Part shown: in pieces, positions 37,004-47,055 of the stretch | How the letters are laid out: the number at the start of each line of letters is the position of its first letter | Numbering within the stretch: the first letter of the stretch is position 1 | Origin: a virus | Reading direction: 5' to 3' (one strand) | Virus record (IMG/VR): IMGVR_UViG_3300008117_000088 | Location: 1-64,000 of that record | DNA length: 64,000 nt | Translations under genes and position numbers: made by a program | Notes under the pieces: generated by a model | Told to the model about the DNA's origin: nothing | What the model saw: only the letters and a program-made list of their open reading frames with translations | The model's database searches: none

Positions 37004-37683
37004 ATTCGTCTGAGGTCTCCCTTCTCCGATTTTAGTTCAATATTGGCAAATGCTTCATGGGTAAAGCTACCTGTGGCTTCACCGTACCATTCAGGCCACT
37101 TTTCTTGCAAAATATTAGAAGTTACGATGGTAGGAAGCCCTCTGTTAAAACGGCTTCTCAATACGTGATGCAATAAATTCTTATTCCATCCGCTTCCACT
37201 TGGATGCTCACGCCCAACATCATCTAAAACCAAAATCTTTATATTTCGGTACTCATCTTTGTGCTCTCCCATAATGCCTGCAAAAAGGTTTTGAGTAGAT
37301 TCATCTACGTACTCTTCCATGGTTAAACCCTTTAGATCTACCAAAGATGCGTAAGTTATAAAGTAGCAGGGGCGTGCGTCGTTTAAAGAAAAAACGTCTT
37401 GTGAGAAAGTACGCATAGCCTCTTGAATAATTGAAGCTGCTAAAGTTGTTTTGCCGTTACCTGGACTTCCGTAAAACGCTAAACCCTTACCGCAAGTTCT
37501 TTCTCCAATAGCATCAATAATTTTTCCTGACTGAACCTTATGAAGCCAGCCTTTTACAATGCTTAAAGTGTTTTCCGAAACTTCCAAACAATCAGATAAT
37601 TCCCAACCAATTAAATGAGACGGCAAACCTGCAGACCTAATCCAAGTATTTCTACGAAGTTTTAAATCGTTTACGTTAAACAA
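37000..37683 (-). CDS. DnaC/IstB-like helicase loader
   Basis: 227 residues, AAA+. Walker A FYGSPGNGKTTLAASI, Walker B ILVLDDVGRE, sensor LPTIVTSNI. The family loads DnaB on DNA. An RSRFNRGLPT segment carries the likely arginine finger. Directly upstream of the SWIM, unknown and DnaB genes. Confidence 0.88.
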   Translation of the reverse strand: MFNVNDLKLRRNTWIRSAGLPSHLIGWELSDCLEVSENTLSIVKGWLHKVQSGKIIDAIGERTCGKGLAFYGSPGNGKTTLAASIIQEAMRTFSQDVFSLNDARPCYFITYASLVDLKGLTMEEYVDESTQNLFAGIMGEHKDEYRNIKILVLDDVGREHPSGSGWNKNLLHHVLRSRFNRGLPTIVTSNILQEKWPEWYGEATGSFTHEAFANIELKSEKGDLRRI

Positions 37684-38599
37684 TGTTTCCGAACTCCCTC
37701 ATCGCTCTAGCCATTGATTCCTCTGCAACCTTCTGAGTCTCCTCAGTAACTTGGGACATCTTAACCTCACCAATCAAGGATGCAAACCGACTTATGTAAA
37801 GTCTCCAAAGAACCTCAGCGTCTTTGTAATCTTTTATGTTTATCTGGCGAAAGAATATATCCATAACAGCAACTTCTAGTTCGCCGTTAGTGCCAAGACG
37901 ACTACGTAATCCAGCAAGTGCCCCAGAGAACTGGCTTTGATTTACTTTCCAAGGTTCGATATGGAAGTGCTGGTCGATGCGATCAGCAAACTCATAACAA
38001 ACGTCAACCACTCGCCAATCTTCCATCAGGTTACGCTCTCTAAAAGTCTTGCGTTCACCTTGAAGCTCTCGCCTAGCCTTAGTCTGGTCAGATTTTCTTT
38101 TATCGCTGGCCGCCTTTGACTCAGCCTTTTTAACTTTCTGGTCCTTAACCAGCTCTTCCTTAAGTTCGGCGGTCGGATCGGACGTCGAATCAAATAATCC
38201 TCCCCATCCCATATCGCTCACCTCGATTTCCATAGTCTTGAACTCTTCCTTTGGCTCCGCCAAAGAATGTTTATTACTTATAACAGTAGAATATTTATTA
38301 TTCTGCTTTATTAGCCTATTCCGTGTAATAGCAGTCGCATTATGTGACTCCACAAAACGTGGAATCCCAAACATAGACCGCTCTGCTTTTTTGGTTAGTT
38401 TAGACGCTGTCACAATTCGGTTTTCAACTCTAAGCAGGTTTGTTTTTATGTAGTTGTTTTCACGCAACTCTTTCAAACCGCTTAGCGCTGCTCTACGTCC
38501 AACGCCAAAGTGATCCATCATGGACTCAGCTGAGATATTTAACCCATGCTGGTAGATGGCTACCAAAAAGCCGTATGCCTTGGCTGAAATGTCTTTCAC
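37676..38599 (-). CDS. Winged-helix protein, possible replication initiator
   Basis: 307 residues, GTG start. A wHTH of about 75 residues at the N-terminus (ISAKAYGFLVAIYQHGLNIS, then MMDHFGVGRRAALSGLKELR), a charged linker with KKAESKAASDKRKSDQTKAR and a helical C-terminal part. The layout (wHTH + helicase-partner domain just before a DnaC-like loader) recalls phage replication initiators of the DnaD/O type, but there is no direct family match. Confidence 0.75.
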   Translation of the reverse strand: MKDISAKAYGFLVAIYQHGLNISAESMMDHFGVGRRAALSGLKELRENNYIKTNLLRVENRIVTASKLTKKAERSMFGIPRFVESHNATAITRNRLIKQNNKYSTVISNKHSLAEPKEEFKTMEIEVSDMGWGGLFDSTSDPTAELKEELVKDQKVKKAESKAASDKRKSDQTKARRELQGERKTFRERNLMEDWRVVDVCYEFADRIDQHFHIEPWKVNQSQFSGALAGLRSRLGTNGELEVAVMDIFFRQINIKDYKDAEVLWRLYISRFASLIGEVKMSQVTEETQKVAEESMARAMREFGNIV

Positions 38600-39153
38600 T
38601 TAATGACCCCTGAGTCCCTTAACTGGGCGAGGACGATATCAGCAACCTTGACCGCAATGCGAGAGGCTAGGTCGTCTTCCTCAATAACCACCTTTGGGGC
38701 TTCTGGGGCGTTTAGAGACGGTGTAATGGCATTCCCAGCCGATATCTCTACCAAACCTAGGCAAAGGTCGTAGCAGGGCACAGAAGCCGTTTTAAGGGCT
38801 GTTTGTAGTGCGACCGTGTTCGAGTCTTCCTCAGTCCAAAGCAAAAAGGCTACAGAGCCGTTTTCAGCGGTTCCAGCCAGTTCTACCGTAGCCTGTATTG
38901 GATCCGACGAATGGTGCAAATCGGACGTATTGAGTCCAATCAACAAAGCGTTCTCTGGAGCAACCACCAAGCTAGGTATCCCTAAGTCATGGGCTAATTG
39001 ATGAGCCCATATCTGACCCTGACTTGGTCTATCGTAAAACGGAAGAACTAATCTGAAGTCCTTGCCATTGCCTCGAAAATAGTCTTCTAAAAGGGCTTCT
39101 ACGTTTACCCGTGTAGTTTCTTTGTTTCCAGCAACTATTAAAAATGATCCCAT
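38596..39153 (-). CDS. Conserved actinophage protein
   Basis: 185 residues, first gene of the replication run. Rossmann-like alternation (GSFLIVAGNKETTRVNVEAL, SVAFLLWTEEDSNTVALQTA, VPCYDLCLGLVEI) and a helical acidic C-terminus. Preceded by AGGAGG on the minus strand. A common early gene in actinophages, function unknown. Confidence 0.85.
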   Translation of the reverse strand: MGSFLIVAGNKETTRVNVEALLEDYFRGNGKDFRLVLPFYDRPSQGQIWAHQLAHDLGIPSLVVAPENALLIGLNTSDLHHSSDPIQATVELAGTAENGSVAFLLWTEEDSNTVALQTALKTASVPCYDLCLGLVEISAGNAITPSLNAPEAPKVVIEEDDLASRIAVKVADIVLAQLRDSGVIK

Positions 39154-39200
39154 GTGATCCTCCTAGGCGGTGGATACTACACAGACTTTTTAACCGGCGT

Positions 39201-41441
39201 CTACTCCTCGGGTTGAGCCAGCCTAATTACGAAAGGAGTTCCGTGAACTAGGTAGTTAGGTAATTGAGCAATTAAGCGTAGTTGAGTAGCAACTCTGTTC
39301 TTGTAGTAGTGAGATCTAGACTCGTAGGGGCTACTCTCCCACACAAGGTCTGAAGTTGAGCTGAATCCTGTGCTTCCATCAAAATATGGTTTTGCAATTG
39401 TTGAGCGCTCAAACATACAACTGTCTAAATGGATAATTTGTCCGTTAAGAGGGTTATCCCAAACAAATTTAATTTTGGCGTAAGCCGCGTTTGTTGGGGA
39501 AAGCGCAGAATATGAGTTTCTAACAAAATCAAGTTTTAAATCTTGAACATATGTTCCTGGATTAACTTCCGTTAAATCAATGTCAGGTCCCGCTGCAACC
39601 ACTTGAAAGAACCTTCCAGAAACAAATTGAACTTCATATTCTCCATCCAAAGAAGGATCATCAAAGTCTAAAAGACGAACGTCTTGACCAGCAACGAGAC
39701 TTGTTGTTTCTGATGTATATACCGTCAAAATACCTTGAGTTCTGTAGTACTCAGTTACATTATAGAACTCGGTTAAGTTTTTAGCGGAATCAGTGCTTGT
39801 AGAAATAAGAGTTTGGTTAGAGTCATACCAAGAAATAACCCAGTTACCTAAACGATCTTCTGCTCTATCTCCTGTAAAACCTGTTCTTATGTAACCACTT
39901 GCGCTGTACCAAAATCCTGAAGACACAGGCATAAATCTGTTATAAGAAACTTCAACTACGTCATTTGTCGTAGAAGTTAATGCTAAAGAATACGCGCTAT
40001 TTCTATCCGTATCTTTAATTGTATTTGTTCTAGTCCCAGTTGCGCCGGTAACAACCCAAGGAGTTATTGTTGTGTCAAACCCAGGGTTTTCAAGTTCGTT
40101 GACTCTTGTGGCTTTTAAAGTAATGTTAATTCCTCTAGCCTCTTCAAAATCTGTAACGCCAATTGAGCTTTCTTCTACTTGAGCTGCGTCAAAGTAATGA
40201 ACTTCACTAGCTGCAGATCCTTGAATTCGAATTGTTGGAACCATAAAAAAGCAATCAACGGGCGCCGTGTCGGTCACTGAACCACGAGTCCAACCACCGG
40301 CTGAATTTGTCCAGTTAGTTTCGCCAGCACGAGACAGTTCTTGTCCGTATAGATTAAACCAACGTATATCTAAGTAAATGCCTCTTGTTGTTGAGGCTGC
40401 TCTTGAGTAAATAGAGAACGTATAAACAAAACCTTCTTTTACAGGTATGCCACGTGTTTTAGGTGCGCTAAGTCCGCAAGCAAACTCTGCGTCACCACCA
40501 GAACCACAGGTAACTCTTAGAGCACCAGTAGCTTTGTTTGGGAAAAGGGAAGGTAATGTAGACTCTACGTACGGAGCAACTACTGCATTGTTAACTCTAT
40601 CAAGAGTTGCTCTAGCAATTGATGCCCAACGACCAACAGACTCTTCAAAAGAAGAATCATTGTAATCAAGCATGATGTTTTTGCTTGGTGTAGTTATTTG
40701 ATCGTATCCAGTAAAAGCTTTAATAAAATTTTCAATACCCTCTAAACTACCTTTTGATTTGTCAATATAAGCAACGTTACGCAAAAGAATACGTGACTGT
40801 TGTAATCCAAGTTCTGGCTCAAAAGCCAAACCAAATTGTTGCATCATTACAGGAATGATTGGGGCGTACGCTACTGAGGTATCGTATGTTTGACGAACAA
40901 GGTCTGCGTTAGTCTTGTACAAGTCTAAAGCAACAGCAAAAATTCTTAAAAAGTCTTCGAGGTCTTCATTTGCCCCAGTATCTGTAATAACCTTTAAGTT
41001 ATTTGTTCTGTAAATTCCAGGTATGGCGTTGTATAGATAATCAAAAGTTCCGTAGTCTTTAATAGAAATTGCAAAAGCGTTACCGGCTTTTACCCAAACT
41101 TCGTTTTGAGTATCAAAAACAAAAAGACTGTAGTGATAAGCAATTCCTGGTTTTAAACCAATTTCGTCCGGAATTTGACCAGTGTCATCGTATACACCTA
41201 CGTCAAAGCTTTTAGGTTCATCGTAAACCACAGCACCATCATCCACAGACAAAGGGAATCCATAGGTGTTACGGACTAAACGAATTCTTGACCAGTCTCC
41301 AGAAGGAGAGGTCCATTCAAGACGAATTTTTTGATAGCCGATAGGCGTCGCTGTAAACGGGGATGCGTCAAACTCAACAAAAGAAGTTGAGTCTGATCCG
41401 TACGCAACTAAACCGTAGTAATCAACGCCATAGCGTGCCAT
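39201..41441 (-). CDS. Large tail/baseplate protein with P2 gpI-like region
   Basis: 746 residues. After a 130-residue N-terminal domain, a region (YNAIPGIYRTNN to GSLEGIENFIKAFTGY, about 135-250) resembles P2 gpI-like tail proteins. The rest contains at least two carbohydrate-binding-like beta modules (LENPGFDTTITPWVVTG is a typical module start). Located at the end of the baseplate operon; likely a baseplate wedge or receptor-side component. Confidence 0.8.
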   Translation of the reverse strand: MARYGVDYYGLVAYGSDSTSFVEFDASPFTATPIGYQKIRLEWTSPSGDWSRIRLVRNTYGFPLSVDDGAVVYDEPKSFDVGVYDDTGQIPDEIGLKPGIAYHYSLFVFDTQNEVWVKAGNAFAISIKDYGTFDYLYNAIPGIYRTNNLKVITDTGANEDLEDFLRIFAVALDLYKTNADLVRQTYDTSVAYAPIIPVMMQQFGLAFEPELGLQQSRILLRNVAYIDKSKGSLEGIENFIKAFTGYDQITTPSKNIMLDYNDSSFEESVGRWASIARATLDRVNNAVVAPYVESTLPSLFPNKATGALRVTCGSGGDAEFACGLSAPKTRGIPVKEGFVYTFSIYSRAASTTRGIYLDIRWFNLYGQELSRAGETNWTNSAGGWTRGSVTDTAPVDCFFMVPTIRIQGSAASEVHYFDAAQVEESSIGVTDFEEARGINITLKATRVNELENPGFDTTITPWVVTGATGTRTNTIKDTDRNSAYSLALTSTTNDVVEVSYNRFMPVSSGFWYSASGYIRTGFTGDRAEDRLGNWVISWYDSNQTLISTSTDSAKNLTEFYNVTEYYRTQGILTVYTSETTSLVAGQDVRLLDFDDPSLDGEYEVQFVSGRFFQVVAAGPDIDLTEVNPGTYVQDLKLDFVRNSYSALSPTNAAYAKIKFVWDNPLNGQIIHLDSCMFERSTIAKPYFDGSTGFSSTSDLVWESSPYESRSHYYKNRVATQLRLIAQLPNYLVHGTPFVIRLAQPEE

Positions 41442-41444
41442 TTA

Positions 41445-41921
41445 TTACGACCCTAAAATGCCAAGAAGTAAAGCGTGGTCTGTTTCTGGCGCTGATACAG
41501 ATGGGACCGACAATACGCCGCTTGCCGAAACGCTTGCTAACAAAGTATTAGACGAGTTACGCCATTCCAATAGATTTGCGCTTTGACTGGCCGCCCCTCT
41601 AATAACTAATGCTACGTTGGTAGAAGTTCCGTTAACGATTGTTTCGTTACCTGTTTTTCTAACATACTGCGTATGCACATCCGCGACAATACCGGTTTCA
41701 ATATTTGCCAATCTTTGTACAAGAGTGGTGTATTGAGTCGCTGTTGCTGAAAAAGTTCCTGATGGAGAAGGGGCTGTTGAAAGCGCTGGGTTTAAACCAA
41801 TTGTGCTCTCAATAGCAACAACTTCTTCTTGTAATGAATTTGGGTGAGCTGCGTCAATAATGTCAACAACGTTTGTTTTGTTAACAAAGGGACGTACCGC
41901 ACCTGGATAACTGGCTGCCAT
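41445..41921 (-). CDS. Tail protein with coiled-coil start
   Basis: 158 residues. MAASYPGAVRPFVNKTNVVD then HPNSLQEEVVAIESTIG is the usual beginning of phage tail-fibre or baseplate accessory proteins; a beta-rich C-terminus (SASGVLSVPSVSA) follows. Probable small fibre or adaptor next to the baseplate J-like gene. Confidence 0.75.
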   Translation of the reverse strand: MAASYPGAVRPFVNKTNVVDIIDAAHPNSLQEEVVAIESTIGLNPALSTAPSPSGTFSATATQYTTLVQRLANIETGIVADVHTQYVRKTGNETIVNGTSTNVALVIRGAASQSANLLEWRNSSNTLLASVSASGVLSVPSVSAPETDHALLLGILGS

Positions 41922-41928
41922 ATCTCTC

Positions 41929-43392
41929 CTAACCTACGATTCCGCCACTGACGGTTACAGTAATTGTCCCCGCTGTTGGAATTTCACTTACAACAAACAC
42001 AGCATCATTAGTGCCTGATTGAGCACCATCAGCTCTAGCCAATAAGGTTACGTTTGAATAAGCCACTCCAGGGGCATTTGCCAACGCTTCAATCACATAG
42101 TGAAGAGAAATACGATCGGCAAAATTAACATTATCAAAAGCCAAAATTTCTTGAAGCGCTCTTTCAGCATTTCTTTTTACTACGCTCTGCTTGTATTGAG
42201 CAAGTGCTGTAACGCTAACAGTTATATTTACTCCAACAAATGTTGGCGGAAATAGAGTAACGCTAACGTTTGGCGGAGTTTTATCAACAAAGAATCGTTG
42301 AATTTCATTACCAAGTTGGTTAAACACCTGTGTTAAAACTCCACCGTTTTGCCCAGGGTCTCCAAACGGTGCAATATAAAGGTTAACGCTTGTGTAAACC
42401 TCTGATGTTGCAACTGCTTTAGCAACACCCGATACCTGTAAAGCAAGATCTGAATAATCTTTTAGCGACACGGCACGGTTTTGTACTCGGAGGCTGGCTG
42501 GAGCATTGACACGTATTGAGTCAGTTGATTCCGCGTCAGCTCCACCAGAAGCAGCCGCTGCGTTGTTAACAGTTAGTCCAGGAGAGTAGTTTGTAAGAAT
42601 GTTCTTTAATGTATTGGAGTTTACGTTTCCAATAGTTCCGCCACCTACTCGATAGGTAACTAAAATTTGAGAGTTTGCTGGAGGAATACGACCGCTTACA
42701 CCATCACCAAATACAATCTTGGTTACGTCCTCGGCATCAGTTACGCTGTAGAACACAGCATCTGTTCCAGAGGCGTCAATTAAATACGGGACGCTAATGT
42801 AAACAGTATCGTTAACCGTTACAGATATGCTGTTATTAATAACAGGAGTGTTATCAAGTATGAACTCTTGATCTGAAGTTCCGTTTGAGTCTCCAACATC
42901 TTCGTTTACTATTGTTTGACCCTGTGTAGCGGCTGCGTTTGCCTGACCGCTAGTAGAACCAACCGCAGCTGGCACAGTAACAGCAGAATTTGTTTCAAAT
43001 ATAACTTGAGTGGTAACACCGTTAACAATTGTTGTAGTTGCTACTTGAGTTAATGCTGGTACGACAATTGCAGCGTTGGTGCTGTTGTAAAAGGTAAGAG
43101 TAACTGTTGCTGGAATGCTTCCAGTTGGAGTGTATCCAAGCAAGTTAGCAATATTTAGAATGCTTTGGCGTTGGCTTGCTGTAGACAAGAACGCCTCATT
43201 AGCCGCTCTATCAATGTAATAATTAAGAAGGTCTCCAAGATAGGAAAACATTTCCAAAAGAATGATTCCAAAGTCAGCGGGGTCACGGGTTGTCCATTGA
43301 GGCGCGTATAGAGGAATTAAGTTGACTAGATCTTCTCTAATAGAGTCATAATCTCTAGAGGTATAGTCAATCTGAGGTATGAAATTAGCCAT
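41929..43392 (-). CDS. Baseplate J-like wedge protein
   Basis: 487 residues. DYTSRDYDSIREDLVNLIPL, GIILLEMFSYLGDLLNYYID and RQSILNIANLLGYTP are the N-terminal signature of baseplate J/gp47-like proteins; VSGVAKAVATSEV and the VKRNAERALQEILAF segment follow in the usual order. Forms baseplate wedges around the hub. Confidence 0.92.
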   Translation of the reverse strand: MANFIPQIDYTSRDYDSIREDLVNLIPLYAPQWTTRDPADFGIILLEMFSYLGDLLNYYIDRAANEAFLSTASQRQSILNIANLLGYTPTGSIPATVTLTFYNSTNAAIVVPALTQVATTTIVNGVTTQVIFETNSAVTVPAAVGSTSGQANAAATQGQTIVNEDVGDSNGTSDQEFILDNTPVINNSISVTVNDTVYISVPYLIDASGTDAVFYSVTDAEDVTKIVFGDGVSGRIPPANSQILVTYRVGGGTIGNVNSNTLKNILTNYSPGLTVNNAAAASGGADAESTDSIRVNAPASLRVQNRAVSLKDYSDLALQVSGVAKAVATSEVYTSVNLYIAPFGDPGQNGGVLTQVFNQLGNEIQRFFVDKTPPNVSVTLFPPTFVGVNITVSVTALAQYKQSVVKRNAERALQEILAFDNVNFADRISLHYVIEALANAPGVAYSNVTLLARADGAQSGTNDAVFVVSEIPTAGTITVTVSGGIVG

Positions 43393-44441
43393 TACTCAAT
43401 CTCCTCAATTAACTCTCCGGCTCTGGTGAAAGATCCGATTTTGGTGGTTATGGTGTCCACTTGCTTATTTGGCAACCTATATTCTACCGAAACTGTCAGT
43501 ACTAGGTCACTTAATCCTTGGTTAGGTTCTTTTTCAATTTCAACTCTAATGAGCTTTAGTTCAGGCAAAAACTCTCCAAAAGAAGAAGTGATGGTCTGTT
43601 GTACAAAATCAATGACCGAGCCTTCCGGTTCAAACAATGCGTCGGTCGCAATGCTGCCGTAGTTTGGTCTCATTGGTCTTTCCCCAAATCGAGTAAAGAT
43701 TGCTCCAAATACCCGGTCTGCCCACTGTTTAGACTCTAGGTTGTTTGTGTTGATGGCACCTGAGGCATTGAAAGAAAAAGGAAGCGATATATCTCCGCCT
43801 TCAAACATAGCCCAAGCCGGGGTGTTTGGTCTCGGTTTATATTTACCAATTAAGCTTACAGTAGCAATAATGCCAGGCGTAGCGGGACCTACCCCTGCGG
43901 CATCAGAACTTATAAACGTATTGGTGTTGCTTGCGGATGCAACAAATTGAATGTAATCCCCGGCGTCTAAATCTAAAATAAGAGCTACGGTCATTGTAAT
44001 TTCAGAATTGTTTCCAGCTAATGTAATTTTAGTATTGCTATCAGGAATATCTACACCATTTTTTCTAAACCAAATATTAGCTGTCCCAGAGTTAGCGTTT
44101 GTTTTAGTAAGCATAGAAGAAAACTGAACAAAATAATCTCCAGTTTCTTCCACATATATTTTATCCCCATCTAAATACGTTTTATTTGCGTCTCCCTCAA
44201 CCCAACTAGTGTTGATTAAGGTAGGGGTATTAACCCCAATAGCCTGATCTCCTGTTGTGTAAAAAGTTCCATAAGGGTAGTTAATTTGGTTGATTGCACC
44301 ACCTACAGGCCAGGCCCATTCGGTCACGGCTTCGCCAAGCACTTGAGGTATGTAAAGTTTTGCTCTACCTAGGTCTAACGGATCGTCTGCGTCCGCTATT
44401 ACCCCACGATAGATACCATAAAAACGATTATCAGAGGACAT
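43392..44441 (-). CDS. Baseplate fusion protein: OB hub domain + beta insert + gp25
   Basis: 349 residues with three parts. Residues 1-50 (GIYRGVIADADDPLDLGRAK, IPQVLG) look like the OB-fold start of gp5/VgrG-type spike or hub proteins. Residues 80-200 look like a C1q/TNF-type jelly roll (ETGDYFVQFSSML, LDLDAGDYIQFVAS). Residues 240-349 match the gp25/W wedge protein (RFGERPMRPNYGSIATDALF, then LKLIRVEIEKEP). Normally gp25 is a separate gene. Overlaps the J-like gene by one base. Confidence 0.8.
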   Translation of the reverse strand: MSSDNRFYGIYRGVIADADDPLDLGRAKLYIPQVLGEAVTEWAWPVGGAINQINYPYGTFYTTGDQAIGVNTPTLINTSWVEGDANKTYLDGDKIYVEETGDYFVQFSSMLTKTNANSGTANIWFRKNGVDIPDSNTKITLAGNNSEITMTVALILDLDAGDYIQFVASASNTNTFISSDAAGVGPATPGIIATVSLIGKYKPRPNTPAWAMFEGGDISLPFSFNASGAINTNNLESKQWADRVFGAIFTRFGERPMRPNYGSIATDALFEPEGSVIDFVQQTITSSFGEFLPELKLIRVEIEKEPNQGLSDLVLTVSVEYRLPNKQVDTITTKIGSFTRAGELIEEIE

Positions 44442-45696
44442 TTATCCATCTTTGTGCAATTATTGTTTTATTAGCAACCTTAGGTTTAGACCTATTTGTT
44501 ATGTTACCAAAACCTGTTTGAGACTTAACACCAGGATTTTTTGTACCCTTTTTTAATTTACTCTTTGGTTTTTTATTAGTTTGACGAACTCCCTTTTTAA
44601 TATTTCTTTTTGCTTTGGCTGAAGGTACTTCTACAAGTCTGTTGTCTTTACCCTGAGTTGCAGTGCCAAGTGAGTCCGTTCCCACAGTTAGGGTTGTTGT
44701 GTAAATATAGGAGTTATAAGAATTAGAAACAATTTTATGTTTTGCTTTTAGTACTACCCAAAAACCAGAATAAGTATTACCTAATCCGTCAAAGAAAGCC
44801 GGCATACCTGGGTATACAGTGGAGTCCCCAAGAACTTCTGCTTTTGCTCTATAAGGAAATCTAGTTCTTTGGTCTACTGCCTTAGATTCATTGTCAGCCA
44901 CAGAGTAATCGTTAGCGACTACTCCTGAAGCAAACCGATCGAAGAACTCAGGCTCAGCCTTTTTTCTTGTTGCCTTTGGTCGTTTTTGATTTGTAAGTTT
45001 AATTATTTTTCCAGTAAAAGCATCAACGCCAGATACGGCAGTTGCTGATTTGTATTCTCCGTCCTCAAACTCAAGGCTTTCTCCAACTAAAGGCTCAAAA
45101 GAATAAAGGGTTGATCCCTCAGGTCTAGCTGCGTCTCGCAAAGTAAAGGTAGGAGCGTTGTCTCTAAACTCTTCATACAATTTAGTCATTGAGTGAAAAT
45201 AGATTTGAGTATTTGTTACTCTTAAAAAATAACCAGATTGTTTTGCTAACTTAACCATGGTCTCCATATCGGTAAGACCGGCTTGAGAAAATTGAGGGTA
45301 AACGCGAGGGTGTGCGTCTACGTCGTAAGCAAAGTTATTTCTTTTAGCAATTGCAGTAACTATGTCTGACGCTGTTTGCTCTACGTACACTTGTTGAGAA
45401 GTTTTTTTAAGGAAGTAAGACGCGCCAATAACGTGTACTTCAACAAAACGTTTACCGGGCGTAACGTGAGGTTCAATGTGGTGCACGTAACAACTAAGCT
45501 CTTGTGTTCCATTTTGTCCGGCAAGGGTTATTAAAACAGGTGTGCCGGGGCGAATATCATCGTAATCAACGTCCCAGTCTCTAAATTGAATTGTCCCAAA
45601 GTCATGCTTGTATCTTTCCTGCCAAAAGGTCATAGAATGAACTCGAGCAGGCGGTACCTTTGCATTAGGAAAATCAACACCAACAAAGTTATACAT
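44431..45696 (-). CDS. Baseplate hub protein, gpD/gp27-like
   Basis: 421 residues. ISSA-type hub features: TFWQERYKHDFGTIQFRDWD, FVEVHVIGASYFLKKTSQQ, then SDIVTAIAKRNNFAYDVDA and QAGLTDMETMVKLAKQSGYF, as in phage late-control gpD/gp27 proteins. The C-terminus is a Lys-rich tail (KKGVRQTNKKPKSKLKKGTK) before a short hydrophobic end. Central hub above the tail spike. Confidence 0.88.
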   Translation of the reverse strand: MYNFVGVDFPNAKVPPARVHSMTFWQERYKHDFGTIQFRDWDVDYDDIRPGTPVLITLAGQNGTQELSCYVHHIEPHVTPGKRFVEVHVIGASYFLKKTSQQVYVEQTASDIVTAIAKRNNFAYDVDAHPRVYPQFSQAGLTDMETMVKLAKQSGYFLRVTNTQIYFHSMTKLYEEFRDNAPTFTLRDAARPEGSTLYSFEPLVGESLEFEDGEYKSATAVSGVDAFTGKIIKLTNQKRPKATRKKAEPEFFDRFASGVVANDYSVADNESKAVDQRTRFPYRAKAEVLGDSTVYPGMPAFFDGLGNTYSGFWVVLKAKHKIVSNSYNSYIYTTTLTVGTDSLGTATQGKDNRLVEVPSAKAKRNIKKGVRQTNKKPKSKLKKGTKNPGVKSQTGFGNITNRSKPKVANKTIIAQRWINVL

Positions 45697-45970
45697 TAGG
45701 AATCCTAATAACAGTTCCCGGCTTTATATTTGTAGGGTCAACAATTTCTGGGTTTACATCAAGAATAATCCACCAAAGGGCTGGGTCTTGGTAGAAATCA
45801 AACGCTATGTTATCTAGGCGCTCGCCTTGTTTGTAGGTATGTTCTCTGTAAGAAATTGTTCCAATATCCTCAAACTCGTAAAACACAACAGCGTTAGCAT
45901 CAGAGTCTTCTGCAATAGATATAAAATCAACTACCGAAAACTCGTATCTAGATCCTTGGTATATAGACAT
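45689..45970 (-). CDS. LysM-like baseplate protein (gpX/gp53-like)
   Basis: 93 residues. HTYKQGERLDNIAFDFYQDP followed by LWWIILDVNPEIVDPTNIKP and GTVIRIPNV is a LysM-type module, as in tail protein X and T4 gp53. Probably clamps the tube to the baseplate. Overlaps the hub gene by 8 bases. Confidence 0.88.
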   Translation of the reverse strand: MSIYQGSRYEFSVVDFISIAEDSDANAVVFYEFEDIGTISYREHTYKQGERLDNIAFDFYQDPALWWIILDVNPEIVDPTNIKPGTVIRIPNV

Positions 45971-45978
45971 ATCTACTC

Positions 45979-47055
45979 CTACTTCGTTGGCGCAATGGCC
46001 GCTGCAGTTTTTTCAACAGATGCAATACCAGCAGAAGCCATAAGGTTCATAGCGATGCTTACGTCTGTTCTAATTGGGGTCATATCTTGAGCAAAAGCAA
46101 TATGAGTTACGTTTAGGTTGTTTATATACCCTACGTAAGACAAAGGACCAATATCAACACGCAAAAGCGTTGCAGCTAGGTAACCAATATCTCCAGTAGA
46201 ACGACCGGTAATACTCTTCCAATCAGGTCCGTTAACCGCTTTATACAGATACTCTAAATCAGCAACTGTTCCATAGTTAACAAGGTCTAATATTTTGTCA
46301 GAAATTTTTCCAGCGTCTGCTTCTGCAAAAAAGCCAGTTTTGTAAAACTCAGCCATTCTTTCAAACGTTGCTGCAGACCCAGACCTTTGATCTAACTGTA
46401 GGTCAAACTCTTTTTGTAGCAAATGTTTCATACAAGCAAAATCGTTAGTTCTATCTAAACGCAGCTGTAAAGAAAGAGTTTCCCCGCTTGGGAAGGCTCC
46501 GGCTACTGAAGCAAAGATGTCTGCAGGGTGCGGAGTAACTTCGGTGTTAAGCGCAACAGAAGTGCTAAAGGTGTCTGGGTTCCACATAAATTGAAAACCA
46601 ATTCTTCTATCTTTACCAGTACTCTGAGTTTTTTCTTCACCAGTAGCCGTAACGTATGTGTTGTTAGCGTTGTAGTACCACCAGATACGACCGCGTCTGT
46701 ACTTTTCAGGAACTTCTCCGGGAGGAGTTGTGTAACCCCATTTGCCCGGCTCTATGTATAGATCTGGTTCAACTATCTTTGGTTTTACAGGCAGGCTCCA
46801 TTGATGTGGAGGTAAATTCCAGTCATAATCAATTGGAAGTTTTAACGGCTTTACTTCTTTGTTCTTCTTGTTTTTGTTCTTTGATTTTTTATCTTTCTTT
46901 TTCTTTTGTTCTTCAGCCGCACGTACTTTTTGACCTTCTGTTAGCCTTCTAAAACGTGCTCTTTCAGCCTCATCTTCGGCAGTTGCGTTAGGGTACTGAG
47001 TACCATAATTTTGAGGTGCAGTAGTTGTGCTAAACGTGATACCTTCAATTGGCAT
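45979..47055 (-). CDS. Tail/baseplate protein, contractile injection tube-like
   Basis: 358 residues. A Lys-rich stretch (KKKKDKKSKNKNKKNKEV, about 51-68) precedes a body containing RIGFQFMWNPDTFSTS and, at the end, VGYINNLNVTHIAFAQDMTP. The (I/F)xFQFNPxxxxxS and IxHxxFxxDMTPxRxxV pattern is that of tube-initiator proteins of contractile injection systems and phage baseplates. Likely a tail-tube cap or LysM-partner. Confidence 0.8.
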   Translation of the reverse strand: MPIEGITFSTTTAPQNYGTQYPNATAEDEAERARFRRLTEGQKVRAAEEQKKKKDKKSKNKNKKNKEVKPLKLPIDYDWNLPPHQWSLPVKPKIVEPDLYIEPGKWGYTTPPGEVPEKYRRGRIWWYYNANNTYVTATGEEKTQSTGKDRRIGFQFMWNPDTFSTSVALNTEVTPHPADIFASVAGAFPSGETLSLQLRLDRTNDFACMKHLLQKEFDLQLDQRSGSAATFERMAEFYKTGFFAEADAGKISDKILDLVNYGTVADLEYLYKAVNGPDWKSITGRSTGDIGYLAATLLRVDIGPLSYVGYINNLNVTHIAFAQDMTPIRTDVSIAMNLMASAGIASVEKTAAAIAPTK

